47,224 bases of DNA from contig NZ_BAEE01000004.1 in the NCBI RefSeq assembly GCF_000241265.1, positions 1 to 47,224 on the forward strand, in the 5' to 3' direction. Below are positions 23,950 through 32,531 of this stretch, in pieces. The first letter of the stretch is position 1, and each line of letters begins with the position of its first letter. The stretch is from Gordonia araii NBRC 100433. Lineage in GTDB: Bacteria; Actinomycetota; Actinomycetes; Mycobacteriales; Mycobacteriaceae. The notes beneath the pieces were generated by a model, which worked only from the letters and a program-made list of their open reading frames with translations, did not search any database and was not told the DNA's origin. A program made the position numbers and the translations under genes.

Positions 23950-25283
23950 CGGCCGGCCTGCCCGGGATCGGCGACGAGATAGGGGGCGACGCTGCCCAGC
24001 TTCTCGCAGGTCTCGGTGAACTCGCGCTCAGGGTTACTCTGCCCGACGACCCCGGCGCCGGCCCGCAGCCAACTGCGCTCGCCGTCCCGGTACACCGATC
24101 GCAGCACCAGGGCGGCCTCCAGGTCGCCCGACGACGACACCGTCACCACCGCGCCGGAGTACACGCGGCGGCGGGTGGCCTCCAGCCGGTAGATGGCGTC
24201 GATGGCCGGCGACTTCGGGATGCCGGAGGCCGTCACCGACGGGAAGAGGACCTCCAGCGCATCCCAGGCCGAATGCGGTTGCGCCAGCTGACCGACGACC
24301 GTCGACGCCAGGTGCTGCACACTGCCGCGCGGGCGCACGGTCATGAACTCGCTGACCGCCGTCGTCCCCGGCACGGCCACGGTCGCGACCTCCGCGTAGG
24401 AGGTGCGCACCGAGATGGCGTGCTCGACGATCTCTTTCGCGTCGTTCTCCAACTCCTCGCGAGCGGCCGCGTCGGCCTGCGGCGAAACGCCGAACGCGCG
24501 GGTGCCCGCCAGCGGCTCGGTGGTGACGACGCCGTCGGCGTCGACCGAGCCGACCAACTCCGGAGAGAAGCCCGCGGCTTCGAGGCCGCCCAGGCGGAAC
24601 ATGAAGGACCGGGCGGGTGTGTTGGCAAGACGCCCGGTCAGATAGGTCGCCGGGATGTCGACGTCGAAGGGCACCGTCACCTCGCGGGACATGATGACCT
24701 TTTCGTAGCGGCCCGACCGGATCTCGCCCATCGCCGTCGCGACCCGGCCACGGTAGTCCGTCGGGTCCTCGGTCACCGAGAGCGGACGGCGCGCGGACTC
24801 GTCGACGGTGATCGGCTCCTCCGCCAGTTCGAGCATCCGGCGGCGCAATTCCTCGTCGGCGCCGGCGAAGCGGATTCCGCCGTCGCGGGACAGGAATGCC
24901 TCGAACTCGGGGACGAAGATGTGGGCGAGCACGTCGTCGTCGGCCAGGTACCCGGCCGCGCCGAGGAAGGGCGCGCAGAAGTCGAAGCCGACCCAGCCGT
25001 ACGCCCGCCACTCGTCGAGATCCAGGCTCGCGAGCGCTTCCTCGAGGGCCTGTGCCGGCCGCACGCTGTACGACGAGGTGCGCACCGACGGCTCACCGTC
25101 GCCATCGCGGACGATGATCCGAACATCGCGCGCGGTCAGGATGATCTCGCTGCGGATGCCGCCGGCGAACACCCATTCGTCGGCTTTCTCATAGACAAGG
25201 TGTGTGTCGGCGAGTCCGGCGCGCGCCCACGTGGCGCAGATCTCGGGCTCGCGAACCAATGTCGCAATCGCGGTCATTGTCAC
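23946..25283 (-). CDS. mbtI: Salicylate synthase (MbtI type)
   Basis: A 445-residue chorismate-utilising enzyme. GRYEKVIMSR (catalytic lysine K195), GVVTTEPLAGTRAFG (251-265), RRRVYSGAVVTVSSSGDLEAAL and the C-terminal RAGAGVVGQSNPEREFTETCEKLGS agree with MbtI and Irp9. It converts chorismate through isochorismate to salicylate, the aryl cap of mycobactin-type siderophores. Annotated from GTG 25283, which has GGAAGGA 5 bp upstream; an in-frame ATG two codons later is an alternative. It is the next-to-last gene of the leftward operon, 43 bp after the hydroxylase. Confidence 0.93.
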   Translation of the reverse strand: MTMTAIATLVREPEICATWARAGLADTHLVYEKADEWVFAGGIRSEIILTARDVRIIVRDGDGEPSVRTSSYSVRPAQALEEALASLDLDEWRAYGWVGFDFCAPFLGAAGYLADDDVLAHIFVPEFEAFLSRDGGIRFAGADEELRRRMLELAEEPITVDESARRPLSVTEDPTDYRGRVATAMGEIRSGRYEKVIMSREVTVPFDVDIPATYLTGRLANTPARSFMFRLGGLEAAGFSPELVGSVDADGVVTTEPLAGTRAFGVSPQADAAAREELENDAKEIVEHAISVRTSYAEVATVAVPGTTAVSEFMTVRPRGSVQHLASTVVGQLAQPHSAWDALEVLFPSVTASGIPKSPAIDAIYRLEATRRRVYSGAVVTVSSSGDLEAALVLRSVYRDGERSWLRAGAGVVGQSNPEREFTETCEKLGSVAPYLVADPGQAGR

Positions 25284-25326
25284 TCGGTCCTTCCAAATCA
25301 GGGTTAGTCAGTGAAGTCGGGAACGG

Positions 25327-26652
25327 TTACTCGACGACGAGGTCGTCGCCGACGCCGAAGCTGGTGAAGGCGGTCTGGCGCTGCAGGCGGTACTCCTCGC
25401 GGCCCAGGACGGTGTTGAGGATCTTGGCGTTGCGCACCGCACCGATGTCCAGGTTCGGCGCGGAGACGCCGTAGGCGTGGTGTTCGGCGTTGGCCACGAA
25501 CAGGCGGTCGGCGAGTGCGCCGTCCGCCAGGACCGAGTGATTGGCCCCGATCACCAACCGGCCGCGCGAGTCACGCTTGAGCCGGTCGTCGATCGGCCCG
25601 AGGAACCGCGGTTTGCGCTCGGTGTAGCCGGTCGCCGCGATCACCAGGTCGGTGTTGTGCGACAACAGGTTCCCGGTGTCGACGTGACGGCCGCGCACCC
25701 GCAGACCGCCGTCGGAGATCGGTTCGATGCCCTCGATCTCCACACCGTTGCGCAACTGCACGGCCGGCAGCTTGTCGAGCAACTCGCGCCGGTACAGCAG
25801 GTCGTGCAGCCGGGCCAGCGTCTCGCTCGAGACGCCCTTATGAAACTGCCAGTGACCCTTGCGGACCTCGTCACGGGTCTGCTCCGGCAGCGAGTGGAAG
25901 TACTCCATGTACGCGGGGGTGGTCATCTCCAGCGACAGCTTCGTGAAGTCCAGCGGCGCGAACCACGGGGTCCGCGTCCACCAGCGCACCGCGGGGCCGC
26001 CGTCGAGGTTGGCCTCCAGGAGATCGGCGACGATCTCGGCGCCGGACTGGCCGGAACCGATGACGGTCACCGACTGTGCCGCGCGTGCCTCGTCGCGGCG
26101 GAACAGGTAGTCGGCGCTGTGGATCAGCGACGGTGAGTCAGCCGCCACCGCGTCGGGGACGAACGGCTCGGTGCCGATGCCGACGACCACGTGGCGCGCG
26201 ATCACCGTCGACGATCCGTCGGCTCCGGTCGTCAGGTCGACTTCGAAGTGCTCGGCCTCCTCGTCCCAGCGGACCTCCTCGACGGTGGTGCCGAACCGCA
26301 GGCCCTGCACGCGGTCGATGACCCACAGCAGGTACGCCTCGTATTCGCGGCGCGTCGGGAAGAAGTCCTCGCGCACCAGGAACGGGTAGAGGCGGTCGAC
26401 GTCGGCGAGATAGGCGAGGAACGACAGCGGATGCGTCGGGTCGACCAGCGAGACGAGGTCCGACAGGAAGCTGACCTGCAGCTTGGCGTCGTCGAACATC
26501 AGCCCCGGGTGCCAGGCGAAGCGGTCGGAGGAATCGACGACGAGGACGTCGGCGTCGTCGACGGTGGAGGCGAGGGCGGCCAGGCCGAGGTTGAACGGGC
26601 CGCAGCCGATCGCCAGGACCTCCACCTGTTCTCGAGTCGTCGGGTCACTCAT
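25327..26652 (-). CDS. Flavin-dependent amine N-hydroxylase (DesB/IucD family)
   Basis: A 441-residue N-hydroxylating monooxygenase: FAD motif AIGCGPFNLGLAALA (14-28), substrate-side WHPGLMFDDAKLQVSFLSDLV, NADPH motif VIGSGQSGAEI, and a late ATGYTERKP. It uses NADPH and O2 to hydroxylate a terminal amine for a hydroxamate. The family includes lysine (IucD, MbtG) and diamine (DesB, AlcA, RhbE) hydroxylases; FHKGVSSETLARLHDLLY and the adjacent decarboxylase favour a diamine such as cadaverine or putrescine. It overlaps the decarboxylase gene by 8 bp. Confidence 0.9.
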   Translation of the reverse strand: MSDPTTREQVEVLAIGCGPFNLGLAALASTVDDADVLVVDSSDRFAWHPGLMFDDAKLQVSFLSDLVSLVDPTHPLSFLAYLADVDRLYPFLVREDFFPTRREYEAYLLWVIDRVQGLRFGTTVEEVRWDEEAEHFEVDLTTGADGSSTVIARHVVVGIGTEPFVPDAVAADSPSLIHSADYLFRRDEARAAQSVTVIGSGQSGAEIVADLLEANLDGGPAVRWWTRTPWFAPLDFTKLSLEMTTPAYMEYFHSLPEQTRDEVRKGHWQFHKGVSSETLARLHDLLYRRELLDKLPAVQLRNGVEIEGIEPISDGGLRVRGRHVDTGNLLSHNTDLVIAATGYTERKPRFLGPIDDRLKRDSRGRLVIGANHSVLADGALADRLFVANAEHHAYGVSAPNLDIGAVRNAKILNTVLGREEYRLQRQTAFTSFGVGDDLVVE

Positions 26653-28234
26653 GTGCAGCTCCTACGTTCAGTGCGGCGGGCAGGCCCTCTGATTCCACTT
26701 CCAGAGCGACCCGCAGGATTTCGTCGAAGAGCCGTCCGATGTCGGCCGGCGACGTCTCGGGGTTGAGCAGCGTCAGCTTTAGGCAGGTGCGCGGCTCGCC
26801 GTCGGCGCCGATCCGCACCTGGGTGCGACCGATCAGGGCCGTGCCCGAGCTGATCAGACGGCGTCGCAGTTCGGCGTTGACCTGGTCGATGTCCAGGTCG
26901 TCGCAGAGGTAACGGAACACCACGGTGGTGAGCGTCGCCTCCGACACCAGCTCCAGTTGCGGCTCGGTGTCGATGCGTTCCTGCGCGTGCCGGGCCAGGT
27001 CGTGGCAGGCGTCGAGCATGTCGCCGAGCCCGCTGCGCCCGTAGGCCAGTAGTGTCGTCGCGACCTTGAGGACGTCGGGGCGGCGCGTCGTCTGCAACGT
27101 GAGTCCAAGCTGGCCGCCGAATCCGGCCTGCAGGTCGTCCTCCGGGTTGAGGTAGGCCACCGAGCGGTCCAGCGACGAGAAGCTGTCGGTGTCGGCCAGC
27201 AGCAGCAAACTCGCCGCCGCCGGCTGCCACCCGACCTTGTGCAGGTCGAGGGTGATCGAATCGGCCAGCTCGATGCCGGCAAGCAGCCCGGCGAAGCGAT
27301 CGGAGAACAGGGCTCCGAACCCGTAGGCGGCGTCGACGTGGAGCCACAGGCCGTGGCGGTGGGCGATCTCGGCGATCTCGGGCAACGGGTCGACCGTGCC
27401 GAAGTCGGTGGTGCCGGCGGTCGCGACCACGGCGAACGGCGTCCGCTGCGGTCCGGGCGCGGATGCCAGGTCGTCGAGCACGGCCTCCAGCGCCGAGGGC
27501 AGCATGCGGTGCTCCGAGTCGCAATCGACGGTGATCACCGCCGACTCGCCCAATCCCAGTGCCGCACAAGCACGTTGGACGGAGAAGTGCGCGACCTTGC
27601 TGCACAGGACGACCGGTGCGCCCAGCGCGCTCACGCCGTGCTGCCGAATGTCGATGCCGCGTTTCGCACCGGCCTGGTCGCGGGCGATGAGCATTGCCAG
27701 CAGGTTCGAGTACGAGCCGCCCGGACCGAAGACGCCCCCCGACGTCGACGGCAATCCGACCAGCCGGGCCAGCGCCTCGACCGTCCACGACTCGATGGCC
27801 AGCGTCGCCGGACCGGAGTCGTAGGTGTCCAGCGAGGCGTTGGTCGCACTGGCGAGCGCGTCGGCGGCGACGGCCACCGACAGCGGCGGCGGCTGCAGGT
27901 GCGCCGCGCACAGCTCGTGGGTGAGGTTCAGTCCGTATTCGTGGACGATGCGCGCCATCCGGTCGAGTGCGGCCTGCTCACCGATTCCGGCGGCCGGCAG
28001 ATCCCGCGAACCGAGTTCGGCGGCCACTTGCGCGAGCACCTCCTCGGGCGCACCGATCGGCAGCGGGGCGCGCTGACCTCGATCGGCGACTGCTGCGGCA
28101 GCACCGATCAGCTGCTGACCGACACGGTCCCAGCCGTGTCCTGGCCGGGAGAACCGGCTCTGTGGTGCTTCGGATTGCTCTGTCATGCGCTGCCTCATCG
28201 TTGTCGGGGGGTGGGTAGACGGAGTACGCGTCAT
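26645..28234 (-). CDS. PLP-dependent amino acid decarboxylase (DesA-like)
   Basis: A group II decarboxylase of 529 residues from ATG 28234, whose ATGA overlap with the upstream stop supports that start (an internal ATG at 28186 would give 513). GVFGPGGSYSNLLAMLIARD, the HVDAAYGFG cofactor segment and the PLP lysine in SITLDLHKVGWQP are present. Relatives are DesA and RhbB, which make cadaverine or 1,3-diaminopropane for hydroxamate siderophores. Lysine to cadaverine is the favoured reaction by analogy; the sequence alone cannot separate it from diaminobutyrate or ornithine decarboxylation. Confidence 0.88.
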   Translation of the reverse strand: MTRTPSTHPPTTMRQRMTEQSEAPQSRFSRPGHGWDRVGQQLIGAAAAVADRGQRAPLPIGAPEEVLAQVAAELGSRDLPAAGIGEQAALDRMARIVHEYGLNLTHELCAAHLQPPPLSVAVAADALASATNASLDTYDSGPATLAIESWTVEALARLVGLPSTSGGVFGPGGSYSNLLAMLIARDQAGAKRGIDIRQHGVSALGAPVVLCSKVAHFSVQRACAALGLGESAVITVDCDSEHRMLPSALEAVLDDLASAPGPQRTPFAVVATAGTTDFGTVDPLPEIAEIAHRHGLWLHVDAAYGFGALFSDRFAGLLAGIELADSITLDLHKVGWQPAAASLLLLADTDSFSSLDRSVAYLNPEDDLQAGFGGQLGLTLQTTRRPDVLKVATTLLAYGRSGLGDMLDACHDLARHAQERIDTEPQLELVSEATLTTVVFRYLCDDLDIDQVNAELRRRLISSGTALIGRTQVRIGADGEPRTCLKLTLLNPETSPADIGRLFDEILRVALEVESEGLPAALNVGAAHE

Positions 28235-30042
28235 CGCGCTCCCGTCGGAGTTGCGACGCTCTCGACCAGCGCGGTCAACGGTTCGTCGACGGCGGTCGGA
28301 ATGCGGTGCAACAGGGCGGCGACCACCTCGACGGCACGATCGGCGATCACTTCGCCGGTGCCGAGCTGGTAGTCGACTTCTAGATGTGCCCGTGCGCCGG
28401 GAGCGGTCGCGAGCGGGCCTGGTTCGTCGTCGGCGAGTTCGATCGCCAGGGTCATCGGGTACGGCGCGATGCCGGTGGAGATCGACCGGTAGTCGACGCG
28501 GACGCCGTCGGGGACCGGGATGCCGTGCATGGGCGCGTTGCGGACCGACGCCATCATCTCCACGACCGGGAACCGGCCGCCGCTTTGGCGCAGTGCGGTC
28601 AGCACCGGACCGAAATCGACGTCGGTGTACTCCATGGAGGCGTAGATCGCGGCCAGTCCGGCGCGCATCGCCTCGCCGACGGTGCCCGTCTCGTCGAAGG
28701 TGAAGCGGATCGGGACGATGTTGCCGCAGTAGCCGACCCTGTCGGGGGTCTGGCTCGGCTGCCGGTTGTCGGCGGGTACGAGCAGAACGTGGTCGTAGGC
28801 GCCGGTCAGCGTGGTGACGGCGAGTGCGGCCAACGCGATCAATGCCGCGTTGGGGGTGCCGCCGACGGTCGGGGCGAACGCTGAGAACGCCGCTAGGTCG
28901 GCCTGGTCGAGATCGTGGCGCAGCTGGCGCCCGGGGGCTTCGTCGAGCGGTGCGAGCCAACTCTGCTCCGGCGAGGTCGCGGGCAGCTCACCCGAAAGCG
29001 GGAATCGCACATCGTCGGCAGCCCACGTCGCACGCGCATGCTCGACGGCAAGGTCGACGCGGGCCGCAGTCGCGGCGTGCGCCCCCTCGGTGGTCGAGCG
29101 GGCCTCATCGGTAGCCGAACGCCCCCCATGGGTGGTCGAGTGCGCCTCATCAGTGGCCGAACGCACCCCCTGGGTGGTCGAGCGGGCCTCATCGGTAGCC
29201 GAACGCACCCCCTGGGTGGTCGAGTGCGCCTCATCGGTAGCCGAACGCCCCCCATGGGCGGTCGAGCGGGCCTCATCGGTAGCCGAACGCCCCCCATGGG
29301 CGGTCGAGCGGGCCTCATCGGTAGCCGAACGCCCCCCATGGGCGGTCGAGCGGGCCTCATCAGTGGCCGAACGCACCCCCTGGGTGGTCGAGTGGGTTCG
29401 AGCCGCTAGGCGAGAACCCGTATCGAGACCCGGCGACCCGACAGGCCAACCACCCGCGAGGATCGAGCCCAGCAGCAGCGGCCACGAAGTGTCGTCGACG
29501 GCGAGGTGATGGAAGCTGAGTACCACGGTCGACCCGAACACCCGGGCGCGCAGCGGCGCCTCACGCGTGAGGTCGAACGGGGTGCGGGCCAGGGCAGCCG
29601 CGGTCTGCTCAGCGCTGATCCCCTCGCCCAGCGGTCCGGTGCCCAGCGCCCACAGGCCGCCCGGCTCGATCCACCGGCCCTTCACCTCGACCGGCTCACG
29701 ACGCGGATCCCCCGCGTCGTCGACGGCGATGACGGACCCGAGTACTTCCGCGTTGGCGACGACGCTCTCGATACCGGCGACCAGTCGCTCGGTCGTCGTG
29801 CCCTCGACGTCGAGGAGCAGCGTGATGTTGTGCGACACCGACGCCGGGTCGAGCTGGTGGATGCGCCACAGCCGGCGCTCGGCGATACCGAGCCCGCTCG
29901 GGGCAGGAGTGCCCACTCGGTCGGGTTGAGGTGCCCACTCGGCGGGGGTGAGGTGCCCACTCGGCGAAGGTGAGGTGCCCACTCGGCGTTGGGCGGCGCG
30001 GCGGCGGAGCAGTTCTTTGCGAGCTTCGCGGGTGTCGGTCAT
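28231..30042 (-). CDS. Free-standing NRPS condensation protein with in-frame repeat inserts
   Basis: A 603-residue protein from ATG 30042, overlapping the acylase gene (ATGA-type). It is a single condensation domain: [12 protein letters not shown] holds the H178-H179-x3-D183 catalytic motif, and [32 protein letters not shown] is the late C-domain region. No adenylation or carrier domain is attached, as in VibH, which condenses an aryl thioester with a free amine. Two inserts are unusual: residues 20-49 are type B repeat ([18 protein letters not shown]) and about 205-318 are a type A element plus seven 14-residue units (RSATDE...). Without them the domain would have near-normal length. Confidence 0.82.
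   Translation of the reverse strand: MTDTREARKELLRRRAAQRRVGTSPSPSGHLTPAEWAPQPDRVGTPAPSGLGIAERRLWRIHQLDPASVSHNITLLLDVEGTTTERLVAGIESVVANAEVLGSVIAVDDAGDPRREPVEVKGRWIEPGGLWALGTGPLGEGISAEQTAAALARTPFDLTREAPLRARVFGSTVVLSFHHLAVDDTSWPLLLGSILAGGWPVGSPGLDTGSRLAARTHSTTQGVRSATDEARSTAHGGRSATDEARSTAHGGRSATDEARSTAHGGRSATDEAHSTTQGVRSATDEARSTTQGVRSATDEAHSTTHGGRSATDEARSTTEGAHAATAARVDLAVEHARATWAADDVRFPLSGELPATSPEQSWLAPLDEAPGRQLRHDLDQADLAAFSAFAPTVGGTPNAALIALAALAVTTLTGAYDHVLLVPADNRQPSQTPDRVGYCGNIVPIRFTFDETGTVGEAMRAGLAAIYASMEYTDVDFGPVLTALRQSGGRFPVVEMMASVRNAPMHGIPVPDGVRVDYRSISTGIAPYPMTLAIELADDEPGPLATAPGARAHLEVDYQLGTGEVIADRAVEVVAALLHRIPTAVDEPLTALVESVATPTGAR
29089..29430. repeat. Type A element and 42-bp tandem array inside a coding region
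   Basis: GGTGGTCGAG or a close variant recurs every 42 bp from 29089 to 29383 (seven units), encoding 14-residue repeats such as [14 protein letters not shown] on the minus strand. The array ends in a full type A element (29383-29430) with inner arms GGGTTC/GAACCC, read as [16 protein letters not shown]. All units are multiples of three, so the condensation frame is kept. Confidence 0.92.
29909..29990. repeat. Type B 22-bp repeats inside a coding region, four copies
   Basis: GTGCCCACTCGG starts at 29909, 29931, 29953 and 29975, exactly 22 bp apart. Since 22 is not a multiple of three, consecutive copies are translated in different frames of the minus strand: [18 protein letters not shown], then VGTP again. 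None of the three frames has a stop in this direction. Confidence 0.92.
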
Positions 30043-32531
30043 CGGGATCCTCCCGGAGTGGCAGCAGCTGCTTCGGATGCGTGGACGTCGGATACGGACG
30101 GGTCCGCCCCGTCGGATGCGCCTCGAACTTCGCGCAGCACCGCCCAGTCGCTGACGACGGGAATGGTCTCGCCACGGGCCCACAGCGGCAGTTGGTCCTG
30201 GAAGTGGGCGGCACCCGGGTCGCCGTCGACGCCCATGGGCACGATCCAGCGGCCGCGGTCGCGATCGGCGAGGTCCCATACATAGCGGGCCGCTGATCCG
30301 ACGCGGCACTGGTCGTCGAACCCGACGGCACTAGCGTTAGCGAAGACGCATTCGGCGTCGCCGCCGAGCGGTGCCCGATCGGGCCGGACGCGCGCGGCCA
30401 GCTCCGGGTGCGCCGGCGACGCGCCCATCAGGTCGAACCCGTGGATCGGGGCGAACCGGTGGTGCTCTCCCCACGTGGGCGCATCGGCTCCACCGCCGGT
30501 CGTCTCGGCCAGCGATTCCAGGCTCGTAGCCGCGAGCCCGGCCGTGTCCACGCCGAGGCCGGCCGAGCGCGAAAGCACAGTCGCGAACGCCGCCCCGATG
30601 CGCGGATGCGGCGCGAACCAGGGGTCGAAGATCGGTGAGAATCCGTGCGGCTCGCGGAGTTTGGCCAGCGCGTCGTGACCGGCGATCGGACCGACGAGGC
30701 GCGTGCGCAACGCCGCGAACAGATAGGCCTCAACGCTGTCGGCGGCCATCGACCGGTCCCAGTCGACCAACCGGGCACGGATCTGCTCGGCACCGGCGCT
30801 CAAACCGGTCAGCGGCTTGATCAGGTCCACCAGATCCGAGGCGTCGTCGAGGTACACGTCGCGATGAATCTCGGTGCATGCGTCGACCGACACGTTCTCG
30901 TCGTCGGCCAGCAGTTCGGTGATGCGGTTGGCCCGCCCGGGCGCCACCGCTTCGGTCGTCACCGGTTGCAGCGGCGGGCAGTCGGTGATCCGTTGATTGG
31001 CGATGACCGCGCTGTCGGCGACCTCGCCGTCGAAGCTCTCGTCGGCGACCGATGCCGCGTGATACCCGGCCCACCGGTAGCGCTCATCCCACCCGGGAAC
31101 CGGTAGCCAGTAATTCTCCGACGCGCGGCGCGGCATCGCCCCGACGACCTGCCGGTGGACGCGGCCCTCCGCGTCAGCGATGACGATCCGGTTGACCGGC
31201 TCTGACCACGATTCCAGCGCGTCCTCCACATCGGCGATCGACCGGGCGAACAGCAGGTCGAGAACCGCGTCGAAACTGAAGCCCTCGGAGCCGGCGAGCA
31301 TGGGGCTCCGCAGGCTCAATGCGTATCCTTCGTCGGCCCCACCAAGGATCACCGGGCCGTTCTCGGTCACGACGATCTCGACGCTGACGTCGTCGCCGCC
31401 GCGCACGGCGATCGTCTCGGTCCACGACTGCGCGGGTTGCACGCCGTCTGGGGTGAGCGCGGTGATCCCGTCGCCGTCGCGAGCGAGCTTCTCGCGGTAG
31501 AGGTCCTGGTAGTCGCCCATCGCGTTGGTGATGGCCCACGCCACCTCTTGCGCGTGCGCGAAATGCGGCACGCCCGGGACGCCGGCGAAGGCGAACCCGA
31601 CGACGTCGAACTCCGGGCAGCCGAGCTGGCACTGCAAGTAGATGCCGGGCAGTTCCAGGAAGCGGTGCGGGTCACCGGCGATCAGGGCGCCGCCGGTCGA
31701 CGTCCGCGCCGACGTGACTCCCCACGCGTTGCTGCCCGAGATGGCATCGCCGGGGTGGGCACAGTCGGCGGGATTCTGGGCACGGTCGGCGGGATCTTGG
31801 GCACGGTCGGCGGGATCTTGGGCACGGTCGGCGGGATCTTGGGCACGGTCGGCGGGATCTTGGGCACGGTCGGCGTTGTCGGTGGTCGAGTGCCGGGGAG
31901 CGAAGCGACTCGGCGTATCGAGACCACCGCCCGGAAGACCGGTATCGAGACCACGGTCGGCGAGACCGGCGAGGAGATCGGCGACGAACTCCTCGTCGGG
32001 CAGGTCGGGTGCGTCGGCGGACAGCGGGCCGTCGCCCTCGAAGTCGAACATCGTCAACCCGTCGCGGCCGAAGGCGCGCGCGGTCTGCACGCGCCACAGC
32101 TTCGTGGTGAACCGCCCGAACAGGATGTGGTGCATCAGGAAGACGGCGATCGGCGTCCACGGCTGCCACGGGCTCGGCCGGTGGTCCAGCTCGTCGAGTT
32201 CGGGTGCGCGCGACGACTCCAACGCGCTGTTCACGCCGGCGACATAGGCGTCGAGCAGCTCACGCGTGCGCGGCGTCGACCGCTCGTAGACGGCGCGCGC
32301 GGAACGATCCATCCCGGAACGGCGGGCGAAACGGTCCCACTCGACGGCGATCGGCCCGAACGCCTCGGCGGTCCGGCCCTCGGCGCGTAGCCGCAGGAAC
32401 TCGATCTGCCATGCCCGGTCCTGGGCGCACGCGCGCCCCTGGCCGTAGACGACGCCCGCGGCGGTCGTCCCCCACACGTGCGGGATTCCCCACTCGTCGC
32501 GAATGGTCTCGTGCTCGTATTGGACGGTCAT
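30039..32531 (-). CDS. Penicillin acylase family Ntn-hydrolase
   Basis: An 830-residue member of the penicillin amidase family. It opens [28 protein letters not shown], typical of the alpha chain; the beta chain would begin at S267 in [26 protein letters not shown], the autocatalytic nucleophile. No signal peptide is visible, so it may act in the cytoplasm, unlike PvdQ. Just before S267, in the spacer removed on maturation, are a type A element ([15 protein letters not shown]) and six 7-residue ADRAQDP repeats. PvdQ removes a fatty acid from a pyoverdine precursor; a similar acyl trimming is possible here. Start and stop overlap both neighbours. Confidence 0.85.
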   Translation of the reverse strand: MTVQYEHETIRDEWGIPHVWGTTAAGVVYGQGRACAQDRAWQIEFLRLRAEGRTAEAFGPIAVEWDRFARRSGMDRSARAVYERSTPRTRELLDAYVAGVNSALESSRAPELDELDHRPSPWQPWTPIAVFLMHHILFGRFTTKLWRVQTARAFGRDGLTMFDFEGDGPLSADAPDLPDEEFVADLLAGLADRGLDTGLPGGGLDTPSRFAPRHSTTDNADRAQDPADRAQDPADRAQDPADRAQDPADRAQNPADCAHPGDAISGSNAWGVTSARTSTGGALIAGDPHRFLELPGIYLQCQLGCPEFDVVGFAFAGVPGVPHFAHAQEVAWAITNAMGDYQDLYREKLARDGDGITALTPDGVQPAQSWTETIAVRGGDDVSVEIVVTENGPVILGGADEGYALSLRSPMLAGSEGFSFDAVLDLLFARSIADVEDALESWSEPVNRIVIADAEGRVHRQVVGAMPRRASENYWLPVPGWDERYRWAGYHAASVADESFDGEVADSAVIANQRITDCPPLQPVTTEAVAPGRANRITELLADDENVSVDACTEIHRDVYLDDASDLVDLIKPLTGLSAGAEQIRARLVDWDRSMAADSVEAYLFAALRTRLVGPIAGHDALAKLREPHGFSPIFDPWFAPHPRIGAAFATVLSRSAGLGVDTAGLAATSLESLAETTGGGADAPTWGEHHRFAPIHGFDLMGASPAHPELAARVRPDRAPLGGDAECVFANASAVGFDDQCRVGSAARYVWDLADRDRGRWIVPMGVDGDPGAAHFQDQLPLWARGETIPVVSDWAVLREVRGASDGADPSVSDVHASEAAAATPGGSR
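31757..31925. repeat. Type C 21-bp array plus type A element inside the acylase gene
   Basis: GGGCAC starts at 31757, 31778, 31799, 31820, 31841 and 31862: six 21-bp units encoding ADRAQDP on the minus strand. A type A element follows at 31881-31925 with arms GCCGGG/CTCGGC (one wobble). A partial copy, GGTATCGAGACC, lies at 31941. Everything is in frame. Confidence 0.92.

Noticed and set aside
22377..25307. A 976-codon open frame on the plus strand across the thiolase end, repeats and mbtN/mbtI.
   Set aside because: It is antisense to mbtN and mbtI, which have clear family motifs, and its translation is Arg/Gly-rich without any recognisable domain; a product of high GC content.
29089..29430. 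Repeat region considered as a sign that 28231-30042 is a pseudogene.
   Set aside because: All units preserve the frame, no stop occurs, and condensation-domain motifs are intact on both sides; both ends overlap neighbouring genes as in a working operon.
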